A DNA stretch of 64,000 bases from contig OY969087.1 in NCBI GenBank assembly GCA_963697525.1, positions 1,550,001 to 1,614,000 on the forward strand, written 5' to 3'. The DNA comes from Bradymonas sp963697525. GTDB taxonomy: Bacteria; Myxococcota_A; Bradymonadia; Bradymonadales; Bradymonadaceae. The notes below the pieces were generated by a model that was given only the letters and a program-made list of their open reading frames with translations, was not told where the DNA came from and did not search any database. Positions 35,482 through 45,354 of the stretch are shown piece after piece; within the stretch, counting starts at the first letter, position 1; each line of letters opens with the position of its first letter. The position numbers were made by a program, and so were the translations under genes.

Positions 35482-36013
35482 CGGTTCCCCCATGGGATGT
35501 GCAGCGGGTACGGCTCCCCCAATCCCGCCAACAATGATTTGGTGTGCGTTCGACGGCTGTTGTGCAATTACCGCGGTATTAGGTTCACATCGGCGTTTGC
35601 TCCCGTGTCGGCGACACAGCGGGGCCGTCGGCGCCTGCACACACCGCGTCGCGCAGTGCGTGCGCACCGTCCGTGACAGAGCCCCCCCCTGTCTGGTCTT
35701 GGTTGATTTTCGGCGGCGTCGGCGGCCGCCTTCGCCAGCCCTACGTTGGCTGCTTCACTCTGGATCGTGGACAACTTCTCTAGGAAGAAAAGGAAATTTT
35801 TTGAATTATTCTCCCCAGCCTGCCCGCAACATGGCAACTGTGGTGTACGCCTAAAACGGCCCCTGAGGCCCTCGAGAGCCCGGTTTATGAGGGATGATTG
35901 CGCATGATGTAGGATACGAGAATACAGTTGGAAGATGTACGGATTCTTTTCGATTTGTTACCAACGTCAGGTCATTCACAACACTTCTTCGGTCGAATCA
36001 CTGGGAGCGCAAC
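35482..36013. other. intergenic region between divergent genes
   Basis: About 530 bases, AT-richer than the flanking genes near 35760-36000. It holds promoters for the minus-strand lipoprotein and the aldehyde dehydrogenase. An 89-codon minus-strand frame (35568-35837) has no ribosome-binding site and unlikely composition, so I do not call it a gene. Confidence 0.5.
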
Positions 36014-37537
36014 ATGAGCGTGATCGAAAAATTCAGCCCGGTCACGGGCGACAAACTCGGCGAGTTCCCCATCAGCACCGCCGACGAGGTCGACGAGGCC
36101 GTCGCCAGGGCACGCAGGGCCTTTCCCGCCTGGAAGAACCGCACCCTCGACGAGCGCTTCGAGGTCCTCGAGCGCATGCGCAACATCATCAAGGATCGCG
36201 GCGAGGAGTTCGCCCGGCGCATCAGCGAGGACACCGGCAAAGCCTTGCTGGACGCGCTGATGACCGAGATCCTGGTCGTGCCCCTGTTCATCGACCACTA
36301 CAAGCGGCGCGCCCACAAGATCTTGAAGCCCCACAAGGTCTGGCCGGGGATGCTCTTTCCGGGCAAGAAGGCCCACGTCGAGTACTTTCCCCGGGGCGTC
36401 ATCGGGGTGATCTCGCCGTGGAATTTCCCCTTCCAACTGTCCATGGTGCCGGTGCTCTCGGCGGTCATCGGGGGCAATACCGTGGTGCTCAAGCCCTCGG
36501 AGGTCACCCCCATGACCGGCGAGTTGATGCGTGAACTATGCGAGGAGGCGGGCGTGCCCGAGGGGGTCATCGAGATCGTCCAGGGCGACGGGTCGACGGG
36601 CGCCGCTCTGGTCGACGCCGACATCGACATGGTCTTCTTCACCGGCTCGGTGGCCACCGGGCGCAAGGTGATGCAAGCTGCCTCCAAGCGGCCCATCCCC
36701 GTCGAGCTTGAGCTCGGCGGCAAGGACGCCATGATCGTGTGCGCCGACGCCAACCTCAAGCGCGCCGCCAAGGGCGCGGTGTGGGGGGCGCTGATCAACT
36801 GCGGGCAGATGTGCATCTCGGTCGAGCGCCTCTTCGTCGTCGAGCAGATCTACGACGAGTTCGTCGACATGCTGCGCCAGGAGATCGAGCGCATCACCGT
36901 CGGCGATCCCAAGGACTCCGACGTGGGCGCGATTACCTTCCCGCCGCAGATGGACATCATCGAGCGCCACGTCAAAAAGGCGGTCGACGCCGGCGCCAAG
37001 GTGTTGGTGGGCGGCGAGCGCCTCGATCGCGAGGGCCAATTCTACGCGCCCACGCTCATCACCGACGTCGACACCAGCATGGAGATCTACACCGACGAGA
37101 CCTTCGGCCCGGTGCTGCCGGTCATCAAGGTGCGCGACGAGGACGAGGCCCTCCGCCTGGCCAACAAGCACCAATTCGGGCTGACCGGATCGGTGTGGAC
37201 CAGCGACCTGGACAAGGGCAAGCGCCTGGCCTCCCAGATGGAGTGCGGCCAGGTCGGCGTCAACGACGTCGTCCAGTCGGTCGGAAACCCCAAGCTTCCC
37301 TTCGGCGGCGTCAAATCCAGCGGTTTTGGCCGCTACCACGGCGACGAGGGCATCCTGACCTTCATGCACCCCAAGGCCGTCATGGTCGCCAGCGGGCGCG
37401 CCGACACCGAGCCGGTGTGGTTCCCCTACCACGGCAAATACGAGCATATGCGCGACCTCTTCGAGTCCGTACTCGAGGGCCGTTGGCTGGGCGTGGGCAA
37501 GTCGTTTTTGAGCCTGTTGCGCAAGGGCAAGGATTGA
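36014..37537 (+). CDS. NAD(P)-dependent aldehyde dehydrogenase
   Basis: ATG 36014 with GGGAG upstream (507 residues); the in-frame leader from 35894 is not conserved-looking. Aldehyde dehydrogenase superfamily signatures: SPWNFPFQLS cofactor loop, FTGSVATGRKVM, general base Glu233 in LELGGKDA, and nucleophile Cys267 in NCGQMCIS. PFGGVKSSGFGRYHG is the usual C-terminal block. It oxidises an aldehyde to the acid in the cytoplasm; the motif pattern resembles long-chain or succinate-semialdehyde-type enzymes, but substrate cannot be assigned. It precedes a TetR-controlled export operon without clear coupling. Confidence 0.92.
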   Translation: MSVIEKFSPVTGDKLGEFPISTADEVDEAVARARRAFPAWKNRTLDERFEVLERMRNIIKDRGEEFARRISEDTGKALLDALMTEILVVPLFIDHYKRRAHKILKPHKVWPGMLFPGKKAHVEYFPRGVIGVISPWNFPFQLSMVPVLSAVIGGNTVVLKPSEVTPMTGELMRELCEEAGVPEGVIEIVQGDGSTGAALVDADIDMVFFTGSVATGRKVMQAASKRPIPVELELGGKDAMIVCADANLKRAAKGAVWGALINCGQMCISVERLFVVEQIYDEFVDMLRQEIERITVGDPKDSDVGAITFPPQMDIIERHVKKAVDAGAKVLVGGERLDREGQFYAPTLITDVDTSMEIYTDETFGPVLPVIKVRDEDEALRLANKHQFGLTGSVWTSDLDKGKRLASQMECGQVGVNDVVQSVGNPKLPFGGVKSSGFGRYHGDEGILTFMHPKAVMVASGRADTEPVWFPYHGKYEHMRDLFESVLEGRWLGVGKSFLSLLRKGKD

Positions 37538-37780
37538 CGACTGCGTGGGGCGCAAGGGGTGAGGGTCGATACGGCGCACGCGGGTGGTTTGTGGACGAGT
37601 GAAGGTAGGCGCTACGCGCCAACCCTCACCCACAGAGGCCGCGCAAACGGCGCGCGGCGCGGCGCCTGGACGGCGGCGCCTTGGTCGATAAGGCGCACAC
37701 GGGTGGCTTGCGCCGTTCGAGCGTAGCCGCAGGCGTAGCGCGCCACGCCACCCCCAATGATCCCCAACAACCCGAACCTC
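37538..37780. other. repeat-containing non-coding stretch upstream of the TetR promoter
   Basis: GC-rich, without a gene. Two degenerate direct copies of a ~30-base segment begin at about 37567 and 37682 (GTCGATACGGCGCACGCGGG versus GTCGATAAGGCGCACACGGG). Between them lies GGCGCGCGGCGCGGCGCC-like palindromic sequence. Confidence 0.55.
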
Positions 37781-37831
37781 TTGACACCGGCCCACACCTA
37801 TGTTTCTATCCAATTAGACCACCTGGTCTAA
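37781..37831 (+). promoter_or_regulatory. TetR promoter and palindromic operator
   Basis: A consensus -35 TTGACA lies at 37781-37786, with a weak -10 around 37804-37809. Directly downstream is an 18-bp palindrome, TTAGACCA-CC-TGGTCTAA (37814-37831), with perfect 8-bp arms: the size and symmetry expected of a TetR-family operator placed over the transcription start. Autoregulation by the TetR protein encoded at 37902 is inferred. Confidence 0.7.
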
Positions 37832-37897
37832 CTAGCCAGTCTAACCAATGGGTCTAACTGGCAGGTCGAACCGAACAGTCGAACCGAAGAGTCTAGC
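37826..37897. repeat. six direct repeats at exact 13-bp spacing upstream of tetR
   Basis: The heptamer GTCTAAC starts at 37826, 37839 and 37852; GTCGAAC at 37865 and 37878; GTCTAGC at 37891. Spacing is exactly 13 bases throughout. The first copy is part of the right arm of the TTAGACCA/TGGTCTAA palindrome, so the array looks like repeated operator half-sites in direct orientation running up to 4 bases before the start codon. Confidence 0.9.
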
Positions 37898-37901
37898 CCC
37901 A

Positions 37902-38555
37902 ATGGCCACCTCGCGCTTTCAAAACCTCGATCCCGACAAGCAAGAGCAGATCCTCGAAGCCGCCGTCGAGGAGTTCGCCGAGAAGGGCTTCGAGGGCGCC
38001 TCGATCAACCGGATCATCGAGCTGGCCGGCATCAGCAAGGGTTCGATGTACTATTATTTCGAGGACAAGGCCGACCTGTACGACACGGCGCTGCGCGACG
38101 CCACCGAGCGCCTGTTGGCGATGGCCGGAGGCTTCGACATCGACCAGATTCAGTCGGACACCTTCTGGGAGTATTTGAAGGGCTATACCGAGCGCTCCGT
38201 CGTCGAGCTCAAGCGCAACCAGAAGTACATTCAACTGGCCCGCGGCTTCTACAGCACCCTGCGGCCCGACGACCCCGATTCGCCGGGCGGCGAGATGATG
38301 GACTGGGCGCGCCAGGTCACCGAGCAGCTCATCGCGCGTGGCCAGGAGGTAGGCGTGGTGCGCACCGATCTGCCGCGCCTGTTTTTGGTGCAGATCTCGA
38401 TGGCCATGGGCACGGTCATCGACCAGTGGACGCTCGAGCATTTCGACGACTTCGACGAGGACCAATTCGCCGAACTGATGGACAAAGAGATCGACTTGCT
38501 CAGGCGTCTGTGGAGCCCCGCCGACAAGCTGCACATCGAGGAGGAAGGCCAATGA
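37902..38555 (+). CDS. TetR/AcrR-family transcriptional regulator
   Basis: ATG 37902 gives 217 residues, beginning MATSRFQNLDPDKQEQILEA as is usual for the family. An in-frame ATG at 37848 would place the repeat array inside the coding region and is less likely. The helix-turn-helix is at about 15-60 (FAEKGFEGASINRIIELAGI, KGSMYYYFEDKADLY). The C-terminal helical domain would bind an inducer. The stop overlaps the next start (ATGA), so it is the first gene of a six-gene run encoding an envelope-spanning ABC system, which it presumably represses through the upstream palindrome. Confidence 0.92.
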   Translation: MATSRFQNLDPDKQEQILEAAVEEFAEKGFEGASINRIIELAGISKGSMYYYFEDKADLYDTALRDATERLLAMAGGFDIDQIQSDTFWEYLKGYTERSVVELKRNQKYIQLARGFYSTLRPDDPDSPGGEMMDWARQVTEQLIARGQEVGVVRTDLPRLFLVQISMAMGTVIDQWTLEHFDDFDEDQFAELMDKEIDLLRRLWSPADKLHIEEEGQ

Positions 38556-39424
38556 TGCGACGCATTCGATGGACTCTGTTGGTACTATTGGTGGGCGCAG
38601 CGCTGGCTTCGCCAGCCTGGGCTCAAGACTCCAAGCCCCAAGCCCCAAGCCCCGCGCCGCAGGCGCCAAGCCCCGCGCGCTCCGCGCGCCAAGCCGCGCC
38701 GCAGGCGCCAAGCTCAGGCGCCGCGTTGCCGTCGGTTAAACAGGTCACCGACAAGCTCGACGACCTGTACCGCGCGGGCTCCTCACACGGCACCTTGCAG
38801 ATGAAGGTCGTGACCGACCGGGGCACGCGCACCCTCGAGATCGAGGAGTGGACCCGCGGCGACGACCAGGCCCTGATGGTCATCCGTCAGCCGGCGCGCG
38901 AGGCGGGCACGGCCACCCTGCGCAACAAAAAGGGGCTGTGGAACTACGCGCCGCGCGCCGACCGGCTCATCCGCATTCCGTCGGGGCTGCTGTCGGAGAG
39001 TTGGATGGGAAGCCACTTCACCAACGACGACCTCATGCGCGAGACCAGCTTCACCAAGGATTACGACACCAAGCTGTCGTGGGCGACGGTCGACGGGAAG
39101 CGCTACCTGCAGGAGACGCTCACCCCCAAAAAGGGCGCGCCGGTCGTCTGGCAGAAGGTGGTCTACCTGATGACCCCCGACGAGTGGCTGCCGGTCAAGG
39201 CGTCGTATTACGACGACGGCAAGGTCCAGCGGATCATGGAGTTTTCCGAGGTCAAGAAGCTCGGTGGGCGCAAGATCCCCACAGTCATGAAGCTTCTGCC
39301 GCAGACCGGCGAGGACAAAGGCGAGATGACGCGGGTGGAGTACAAGAAGATGGAGTTCGGCGCCCACGTCGACCCCGGCATGTTCACCCAGCGCGGTCTG
39401 CGCCGCGTGGCCAAGCGACGATGA
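38552..39424 (+). CDS. periplasmic LolA-like outer-membrane lipoprotein-sorting family protein
   Basis: 290 residues. Signal peptide MMRRIRWTLLVLLVGAALAS ending AWA, then a Pro/Ala/Ser linker whose DNA contains GCGCGC-type palindromes, then a LolA-like half-barrel (about 65-290): LRNKKGLWNYAPRADRLIRI, SFTKDYDTKLSWATVDGKRY and VKKLGGRKIPTVMKLLP are typical of the COG2834 group. These proteins carry a lipid or acylated cargo across the periplasm, often beside RND or ABC transporters. Placed after TetR and before two FtsX-type permeases, it is the likely periplasmic carrier of this system. Confidence 0.85.
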   Translation: MMRRIRWTLLVLLVGAALASPAWAQDSKPQAPSPAPQAPSPARSARQAAPQAPSSGAALPSVKQVTDKLDDLYRAGSSHGTLQMKVVTDRGTRTLEIEEWTRGDDQALMVIRQPAREAGTATLRNKKGLWNYAPRADRLIRIPSGLLSESWMGSHFTNDDLMRETSFTKDYDTKLSWATVDGKRYLQETLTPKKGAPVVWQKVVYLMTPDEWLPVKASYYDDGKVQRIMEFSEVKKLGGRKIPTVMKLLPQTGEDKGEMTRVEYKKMEFGAHVDPGMFTQRGLRRVAKRR

Positions 39425-39450
39425 CGTCAATGTCGTTGATCCCTTTTTGT

Positions 39451-39488
39451 TGACTTTTCCTCTGTGCCCTCTGTGTCCCCTGTGGTGA
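39451..39488. repeat. CTCTGTG-type repeat, single arm
   Basis: A single arm of the CCTCTGTGCCCTCTGTG repeat family, ending TGTGGTGA, in the same orientation as the right arm at 20827-20858. It sits in the 80-base gap inside the export operon, so it is probably transcribed. Confidence 0.75.
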
Positions 39489-39504
39489 AGGCGAGTCCGA
39501 GACA

Positions 39505-40812
39505 ATGATCTGGCGATTGGCATGGCGAAATCTGGCGCGCAACCGATGGCGAAGCGCGCTGACCGCCGGTGGGGTGGCGGTAGCCGTGGGCCTGATGGTC
39601 TGGACGATGGCCTATATGGACGGCTTCTTCTCGCAGATGGTGCGCGGGGCGACCGCCCTGGAGACCGGCCAGGCGATCATCGAGCGCGACGACTACGTCG
39701 ACGACCCGTCGATCTATGAGGCCTTCGACCTCGACGGCTCGCTTCTGGACAAGGTCGACAAGGTCGACGGCGTGAGCGCGTCGGCCCCGCGCGTCAACCT
39801 GTACGGGCTCATCGGAAACGAGAAGCGCTCCCAGGTCGCCAAGGTCATGGGCGTCGACGCTCGCCGCGAGGCACGGGCGACGCCGATCACCGACGGGATC
39901 ATCAACGGACATTGGCTCAGCGACAAGCCCAAGCCGCCGCCGGCCCCCCAGGAGGCCGTGCTCGGCGAGGGGCTCGCCCGGCAGTTGAACGCCAAGGTGG
40001 GCACCGAACTCGTGGTCTTCTTGCAGGCCTCCGATGGCTCGTTGGGTAACGATCTGTTGAAGGTCGTCGGCATCGTCAAGACCGGCAACTCGGCGGTCGA
40101 CCGCCAGGCGGCCTACGTCCACCTCGACGAGGCCCAATTTTTGGGCGCGCTCGACGGCAAGGTCCACGAGATCATCGTGCGCACCGACGACCCCGCGACG
40201 GCCGACGCGGTGGTCGACCGCCTCGCCCCGCTGGTGCAGCAGGCGCACGCCGCCGCCAAGCCGGCGAGCAAAGGTGACACGGCCAACAAAGATGACGACT
40301 TTCAGCTTATCGTGCGCTCTTGGAAGAAGGCGCGGCCCCAGATCGCCCAGATGCTGCAGTTGAGCGACTCCAGCAACCTGGTGATGTTTCTTATTCTGTA
40401 CCTATTGGCCAGCCTGGGGCTGCTCAACACCCAGCGCATGAGCGCGCTGGAGCGAAAGCGCGAGTTCGCCGTGATGATGGCCATCGGCGTCACCCCCAGG
40501 CGATTGTTCTCGGTCATCGTCGCCGAGACGGTGCTGTTGAGCCTGGCCGGCGCCCTCGCCGGGGTCGCGCTGGGCGGGGCGGTGAGCTGGTATCACACCG
40601 TCTACGGGCTGGACATGTCCACGTTCTCGTCCAACGCCAACTTCACCTGGATGGGCGTGTCGTTTTCGCAGCGGCTGTACTTCTCGCTGAGCGTCAAGAG
40701 CCTCGTCGAGCCGCTCGTCATCATGCTCGGCGTCGCCGTGCTGTGTGGGTTGTGGCCGGCGGCCAAGGCCATCGGCATCGACATCGCCCCGTCCATCGCC
40801 GGGAGGAACTGA
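39505..40812 (+). CDS. ABC transporter permease, MacB/LolC-E (FtsX) type
   Basis: 435 residues. Starts MIWRLAWRNLARNRWRSALT, the amphipathic entry typical of the family, followed by TM1 (about 18-38), a periplasmic MacB-PCD-like domain of about 230 residues, and three C-terminal helices in the FtsX domain (LVMFLILYLLASLGLLNT, LSLAGALAGVALGGAV, VIMLGVAVLCGLW). The coupling segment RKREFAVMMAIGVTPRRL contacts the ATPase. These transporters extract lipoproteins or other hydrophobic cargo from the inner membrane. It pairs with the next permease as a heterodimer. Confidence 0.9.
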   Translation: MIWRLAWRNLARNRWRSALTAGGVAVAVGLMVWTMAYMDGFFSQMVRGATALETGQAIIERDDYVDDPSIYEAFDLDGSLLDKVDKVDGVSASAPRVNLYGLIGNEKRSQVAKVMGVDARREARATPITDGIINGHWLSDKPKPPPAPQEAVLGEGLARQLNAKVGTELVVFLQASDGSLGNDLLKVVGIVKTGNSAVDRQAAYVHLDEAQFLGALDGKVHEIIVRTDDPATADAVVDRLAPLVQQAHAAAKPASKGDTANKDDDFQLIVRSWKKARPQIAQMLQLSDSSNLVMFLILYLLASLGLLNTQRMSALERKREFAVMMAIGVTPRRLFSVIVAETVLLSLAGALAGVALGGAVSWYHTVYGLDMSTFSSNANFTWMGVSFSQRLYFSLSVKSLVEPLVIMLGVAVLCGLWPAAKAIGIDIAPSIAGRN

Positions 40813-40814
40813 TC

Positions 40815-42043
40815 ATGTTCAAATTGGCCTGGCGAAACCTGTGGCGAAACCGCACGCGCACGCTGATCATCGGCTCGGCGATCGCGATGTCCTACGCGAT
40901 GATGCTGGTGTCGTTGGGTGTCGCCGAGGATACCCACGACAAGATGATGGACGCCGCCGCGGTGGGCGTGGGCGGCGAGGTGCTGGTAAGCGGCGACAAA
41001 TGGTGGGAGACGCAGTCGAGCGACATCGTCATCGCCCACCCCGACCGCGCCGAACACACGCTCGAGGGCGTCGCCGGAGTGCGCGCGGTCATCCCGCGGG
41101 TGGTCATCAACGGGCTGTTGACGACCTCGCACGGCAACGAGGCCGTGCGGCTGACCGGCATCGATCCCGGCAGCGAGGCCAAGCTCAAAGATCCGCGTAA
41201 GAACCTGGCCACGGGGAAGTTCTTCTCCGACAAATTCGACCATCCCATCGTGTTGAGCACCAAGCTCGCCGACAAGCTGGGCGCCGAGCGCGGCGACAAA
41301 ATCGTGCTCACCGCGACCACGCCCGCAGGTGACGTCACCCGCGCGCTGTTTCGCCTCGATGGCACCGTCAAAAGCGCCGGCGGCGCCCTGGGCGAGGGCC
41401 TGGCCTACACCACCATCGCAGCCGCGCAGCAGGCGGTGAGCATGCAGGGCGCGCTCACCCAATTCGGCGTGCTCACCACCGACGCCGCCACCCACGCCGC
41501 GGTGGCCAAGCGGGCGCGCACCGCGCTCGCCGGCCAGCATCTGGAGGTATTGACCTGGGAGCAGGCCGCCCCCGAGATGGTCGGCTTCATCCAGTTGGAC
41601 GACGCCTTTGGTTACATCTACATGATCGTGGTGTTCATCGTGGTGATCTTCGCCATCGCCAACACCTTCTTGATGGCCGTCATGGAGCGGGTGCGCGAGT
41701 TCGGCCTGCTCAACGCCATCGGCATGACCCCGCGAAAGATCGGCGCCTTGATGCTGTGGGAGACGACCCTCTTGGCCCTGATGTCCATCGTCATCGGCTT
41801 TGGCCTCGGATTTGCCGCCCACTCCTACATTGCCCACGTGGGCATCGATCTGAGCAAGATGAGCGGCGCCGACATGGAGCTCGCCGGGGTCAACCTGGCC
41901 GACATGATCATGCGCAGCCGCATCAACCCGTTGAAATGGGTGGTCGCCACCGTGGCCGTGTTCGGCTCGGTGCTTCTGAGCGCGGCCTACCCCGCCTGGC
42001 GCGCCACCAAGCTCGCCCCGGCCCAAGCGATGAGGTTTTACGA

Positions 42044-42047
<4 letters not shown>
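40815..42047 (+). CDS. ABC transporter permease, MacB/LolC-E (FtsX) type, second subunit
   Basis: ATG 40815 starts 2 bases after the preceding stop, with GGGAGGAACTGATC upstream; 410 residues. Same architecture as its neighbour: MFKLAWRNLWRNRTRTLIIG, TM1, a periplasmic domain (about 45-265), then three helices (IYMIVVFIVVIFAIANTFLM, LLALMSIVIGFGLGFAAHSY, VVATVAVFGSVLLSAAYP). Coupling helix: VREFGLLNAIGMTPRKIG. The two permeases are clearly related but diverged, as in LolC/LolE. The stop overlaps the ATPase start. Confidence 0.9.
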
Positions 42048-42754
<707 letters not shown>

Positions 42755-42810
42755 CACCCATACGCCGTCAAAAAAGCAACCCGGAAATTATTGTGTCGTT
42801 CCAAAATTAG

Positions 42811-42834
42811 CCCCGGAATTCATTCCGGGGAGAG
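42811..42834 (+). promoter_or_regulatory. hairpin overlapping the ribosome-binding site of the barrel gene
   Basis: CCCCGGAAT (42811-42819) pairs perfectly with ATTCCGGGG (42822-42830) around TC. The right arm runs into the GGGGAGAG ribosome-binding site (42827-42834) of the gene starting at 42837. The structure could hold the start region closed, or act as an attenuating or processing hairpin between the ATPase and barrel genes. The 2-base loop is too tight to form exactly as drawn; two terminal pairs would open. Confidence 0.55.
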
Positions 42835-42836
42835 CC

Positions 42837-44069
42837 ATGAACAAGCAGTCCCTACAACTTGGCTTGCTTCTGATCACGCTCCTCCTGCCCGGGACTGCCT
42901 TCGCGCGCATTCCGGTCATCAAGGGCGACCAGTCCTTCTTGGACCTCGGCGGCTACGTGCAGTCGGTCTCCGGGGGCCAATACGTCACCTACGACCTGCC
43001 GGCGGGCCTCGACGATAAGACCGGCATCAACTCGGAGGTGTTGCGCCTGGAGTGGACCGGCCAGCTCACCGACAAGGTGCACTTCGAGGTGCACAACCGG
43101 CTATTCTTCCAGGTGACCACCGCCCAGGGCGGGCTGGGGACGGGGAGCGTCCTGGGGCTGGGCGCCACCGCCGCGCCCGACCGCTCGCTGGACCTGTCCA
43201 GCACCATCATCGACGACAACGGCATCCTGCTCGACCACGACATCGACCGGGCGGCGGCGACCATCTACACCGACGCCGCCGACATCACGCTGGGCCGCCA
43301 GGCGATCACCTGGGGCCGGGCGGTGCTCTTCCCGGTGGCCGACCTGTGGACGAAATTTAGCCCCTACGAGCTCGACCAGACCGAAAAGCGCGGCACCGAC
43401 GCGCTGCGCGTGCTCGCCTACCCCAACTACTCGACCGAGCTCGACTTCGTGGTCGCCGACAAGGGAAGCCTCGCCGATCTATCCGGAGGCGTACGCGCCG
43501 CCAAGACCTTCGACTGGGGCGACGGCTTCGCTGCCGCCGGCAAATTCTGGAACGAGATCATCGCCATGGCCGGCGTGTCGGCCACCAAGGACAGCTTTCG
43601 CGGCCGCCTCGAGGTCGCCGGCCCCTACAACATCGACGACACCAAAGTCGAGCTGCCGCGCGTGACCGTCGGCGGCGACTACATCAGCTCCAAGCTGCAA
43701 CTGACCCTCGAATACCACTTCAACGGCGCCGGCGCCGCCGACCCCACCGACTACCTCCAACAACTCCAATCCGACGTCTTCGCCCGCGGCGAGTCCTATT
43801 ACCTCGGCCGCCACTACGTGGGCGCCGCCGTCAGCTACTCCGGCTTCGAGCGCACCAACCTGTCGCTGAGCGCCATCGCCAACGTCGGCGACCCCAGCGT
43901 CATCGTCGCCCCCAACTTCCGCTACATCCTCTCCGACGAAGCCGACATCAACGTCGGCGCCTTCCAGGGCTTCGGCGCCGAGCCCAAGATCGCCATGGCC
44001 CCCGTCATCCACAGCGAATACGGCACGTATGGTGGGTTGGTGTATACGCAATTGCGCGTGTTTTATTGA
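42837..44069 (+). CDS. outer-membrane beta-barrel protein of the ABC export operon
   Basis: 410 residues. Signal peptide LQLGLLLITLLLPGTAFA cleaved after AFA. The mature protein is composed of alternating amphipathic strands and turns (GGYVQSVSGGQYVTYDLP, VHFEVHNRLFFQVTTA, KLQLTLEYHFNGAG) and ends with an aromatic strand (YTQLRVFY), typical of 14-18-strand porin-like or alginate-export-type barrels. The segment ADITLGRQAITWGRAVLFP is a hallmark of DUF1302-like proteins. It would complete an inner membrane-periplasm-outer membrane route with the five upstream genes. Confidence 0.82.
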   Translation: MNKQSLQLGLLLITLLLPGTAFARIPVIKGDQSFLDLGGYVQSVSGGQYVTYDLPAGLDDKTGINSEVLRLEWTGQLTDKVHFEVHNRLFFQVTTAQGGLGTGSVLGLGATAAPDRSLDLSSTIIDDNGILLDHDIDRAAATIYTDAADITLGRQAITWGRAVLFPVADLWTKFSPYELDQTEKRGTDALRVLAYPNYSTELDFVVADKGSLADLSGGVRAAKTFDWGDGFAAAGKFWNEIIAMAGVSATKDSFRGRLEVAGPYNIDDTKVELPRVTVGGDYISSKLQLTLEYHFNGAGAADPTDYLQQLQSDVFARGESYYLGRHYVGAAVSYSGFERTNLSLSAIANVGDPSVIVAPNFRYILSDEADINVGAFQGFGAEPKIAMAPVIHSEYGTYGGLVYTQLRVFY

Positions 44070-44349
44070 GCTCCAAACCCCCAGCACCATTGCGCTACGC
44101 TCCATTACGCAGGGGGCTACGAAGGAGGAGACGCCCTTCGGGCTAGCAGTCCGTGGGTCAAGCACGTGCATCACGCAAGGGAGTGCGACGCGATTTGCCC
44201 ATAGGTGTGTATGGCGAGGCGTGGTGGCCGTCGACGAGCCTCAACAAATGTAGCCCGAAGGGCGAAATCCCCAACCCGTAGCCCCCAGCGAAGCGTAGCG
44301 GAGCTGGGGGGTATGAGCGCGGAAGCCAATCACACCACAAAACGCCCCC
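44070..44349. other. intergenic region with a GC hairpin
   Basis: 280 bases between convergent genes. A hairpin pairs CCCCCAGC (44282-44289) with GCTGGGGG (44303-44310). The intervening GAAGCGTAGCGGA and the surrounding text resemble other repeat debris in the window. No gene seen. Confidence 0.55.
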
Positions 44350-45066
44350 TCAACACGTCTCGCCCGGCACATACAAATCCTTCATCAGCGTCTTCTCCTT
44401 CTTCGCCTGCTCCAGGTCGTGGGCGAGCTTTTTGGGGATCGGCAGGGACAGCCCCAGTTGGATGAGCTCGCCGCGGCAGGCCTCGGACATATAGTCGCCC
44501 ACGCCGATGCGCACGGCGACGCGGCCGTGGTCGAGGTGGTGGAAGGCGAAGCGGCCGTCGACGGTGTCCTTTTTGTCGAGCAGCACGCATTGGTAGACGC
44601 CGCCTTGCTTCTGGGCCTTCTTCCAGACGGGGTCTTTGGCGAGGGCTTGTTGGACCACGGCGGTGGTGAAGACGTCGCCGGGGGTGATCTCCTTGCCGCC
44701 CTTGCTCAGGTCGATGGAGATATACTTGGTGTCCGCCCAGCCGTGGGCGCCGCCGCAGTAGGCGTACATCGACCACTCGAAGGTCACGATGGTGCCCACG
44801 ATCGAGGTCATGCGCGCCGACTCCGACCACTCCTGGCAATCCATGGAGTCGCGGTACAGGTAGTCGTCCATGGTGATGGTCTGGTCGCCGTTGGTCGCCG
44901 AGAACCACGTCTGGGAGAACGAGATCTTCCAGCCGTCGTGGACCACGGTGCGGGTGTGCGGGCCCACCGGGTCGGAGGGCCCGGGGTCCTGGGCGTGGGC
45001 GGTGGCGGGGGCGAGGGCGAGCAGCGCGGCGAAGGCAACGAAGCGGGCGCAGGTGAGGGCATTCAT
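44350..45066 (-). CDS. secreted DUF3298-like protein
   Basis: 238 residues. Signal peptide FVAFAALLALAPATAHA. The mature protein shows the pattern of DUF3298/RsiV-like domains: YAYCGGAHGWADTKYISIDL (the G-G-A-H-G turn) followed by GKEITPGDVFTT. It ends DLYVPGETC, and cysteines at DCQEW, YQCVLL and EACRG suggest disulfides. Likely periplasmic. The related RsiV domain binds lysozyme, but this protein lacks a transmembrane anti-sigma part, so ligand and role are unknown. Confidence 0.72.
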   Translation of the reverse strand: MNALTCARFVAFAALLALAPATAHAQDPGPSDPVGPHTRTVVHDGWKISFSQTWFSATNGDQTITMDDYLYRDSMDCQEWSESARMTSIVGTIVTFEWSMYAYCGGAHGWADTKYISIDLSKGGKEITPGDVFTTAVVQQALAKDPVWKKAQKQGGVYQCVLLDKKDTVDGRFAFHHLDHGRVAVRIGVGDYMSEACRGELIQLGLSLPIPKKLAHDLEQAKKEKTLMKDLYVPGETC

Positions 45067-45354
45067 GGTGGGCCTCCAGAGTCGGTATCAATCAACCTAC
45101 GACTTGGATTATCCACACCGATGTGCGCTGCCGATGGTCGCGGCGTGCAAAGCTCGCGGAGCGTTTGTGCAGATCGTGTGCAGAGGCTTATTACTACAAC
45201 GTCACTTTCCACGCGGCACCTCGTCGGCCCACAGAACCGATGCCTGCGTTCATCCTCCTCGACGATGCTCAGCCGCATCGCCTCGTCGTCTGAGCCTTGG
45301 CCTCGGCCCAGTGGTCTCGCCGATGGCGCTCACGCCGAAAGCGACCTTGTAGTA

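Noticed and set aside
35568..35837. 89-codon minus-strand open frame upstream of the large lipoprotein
   Set aside because: No ribosome-binding site, no domain, and it lies where promoters are expected.
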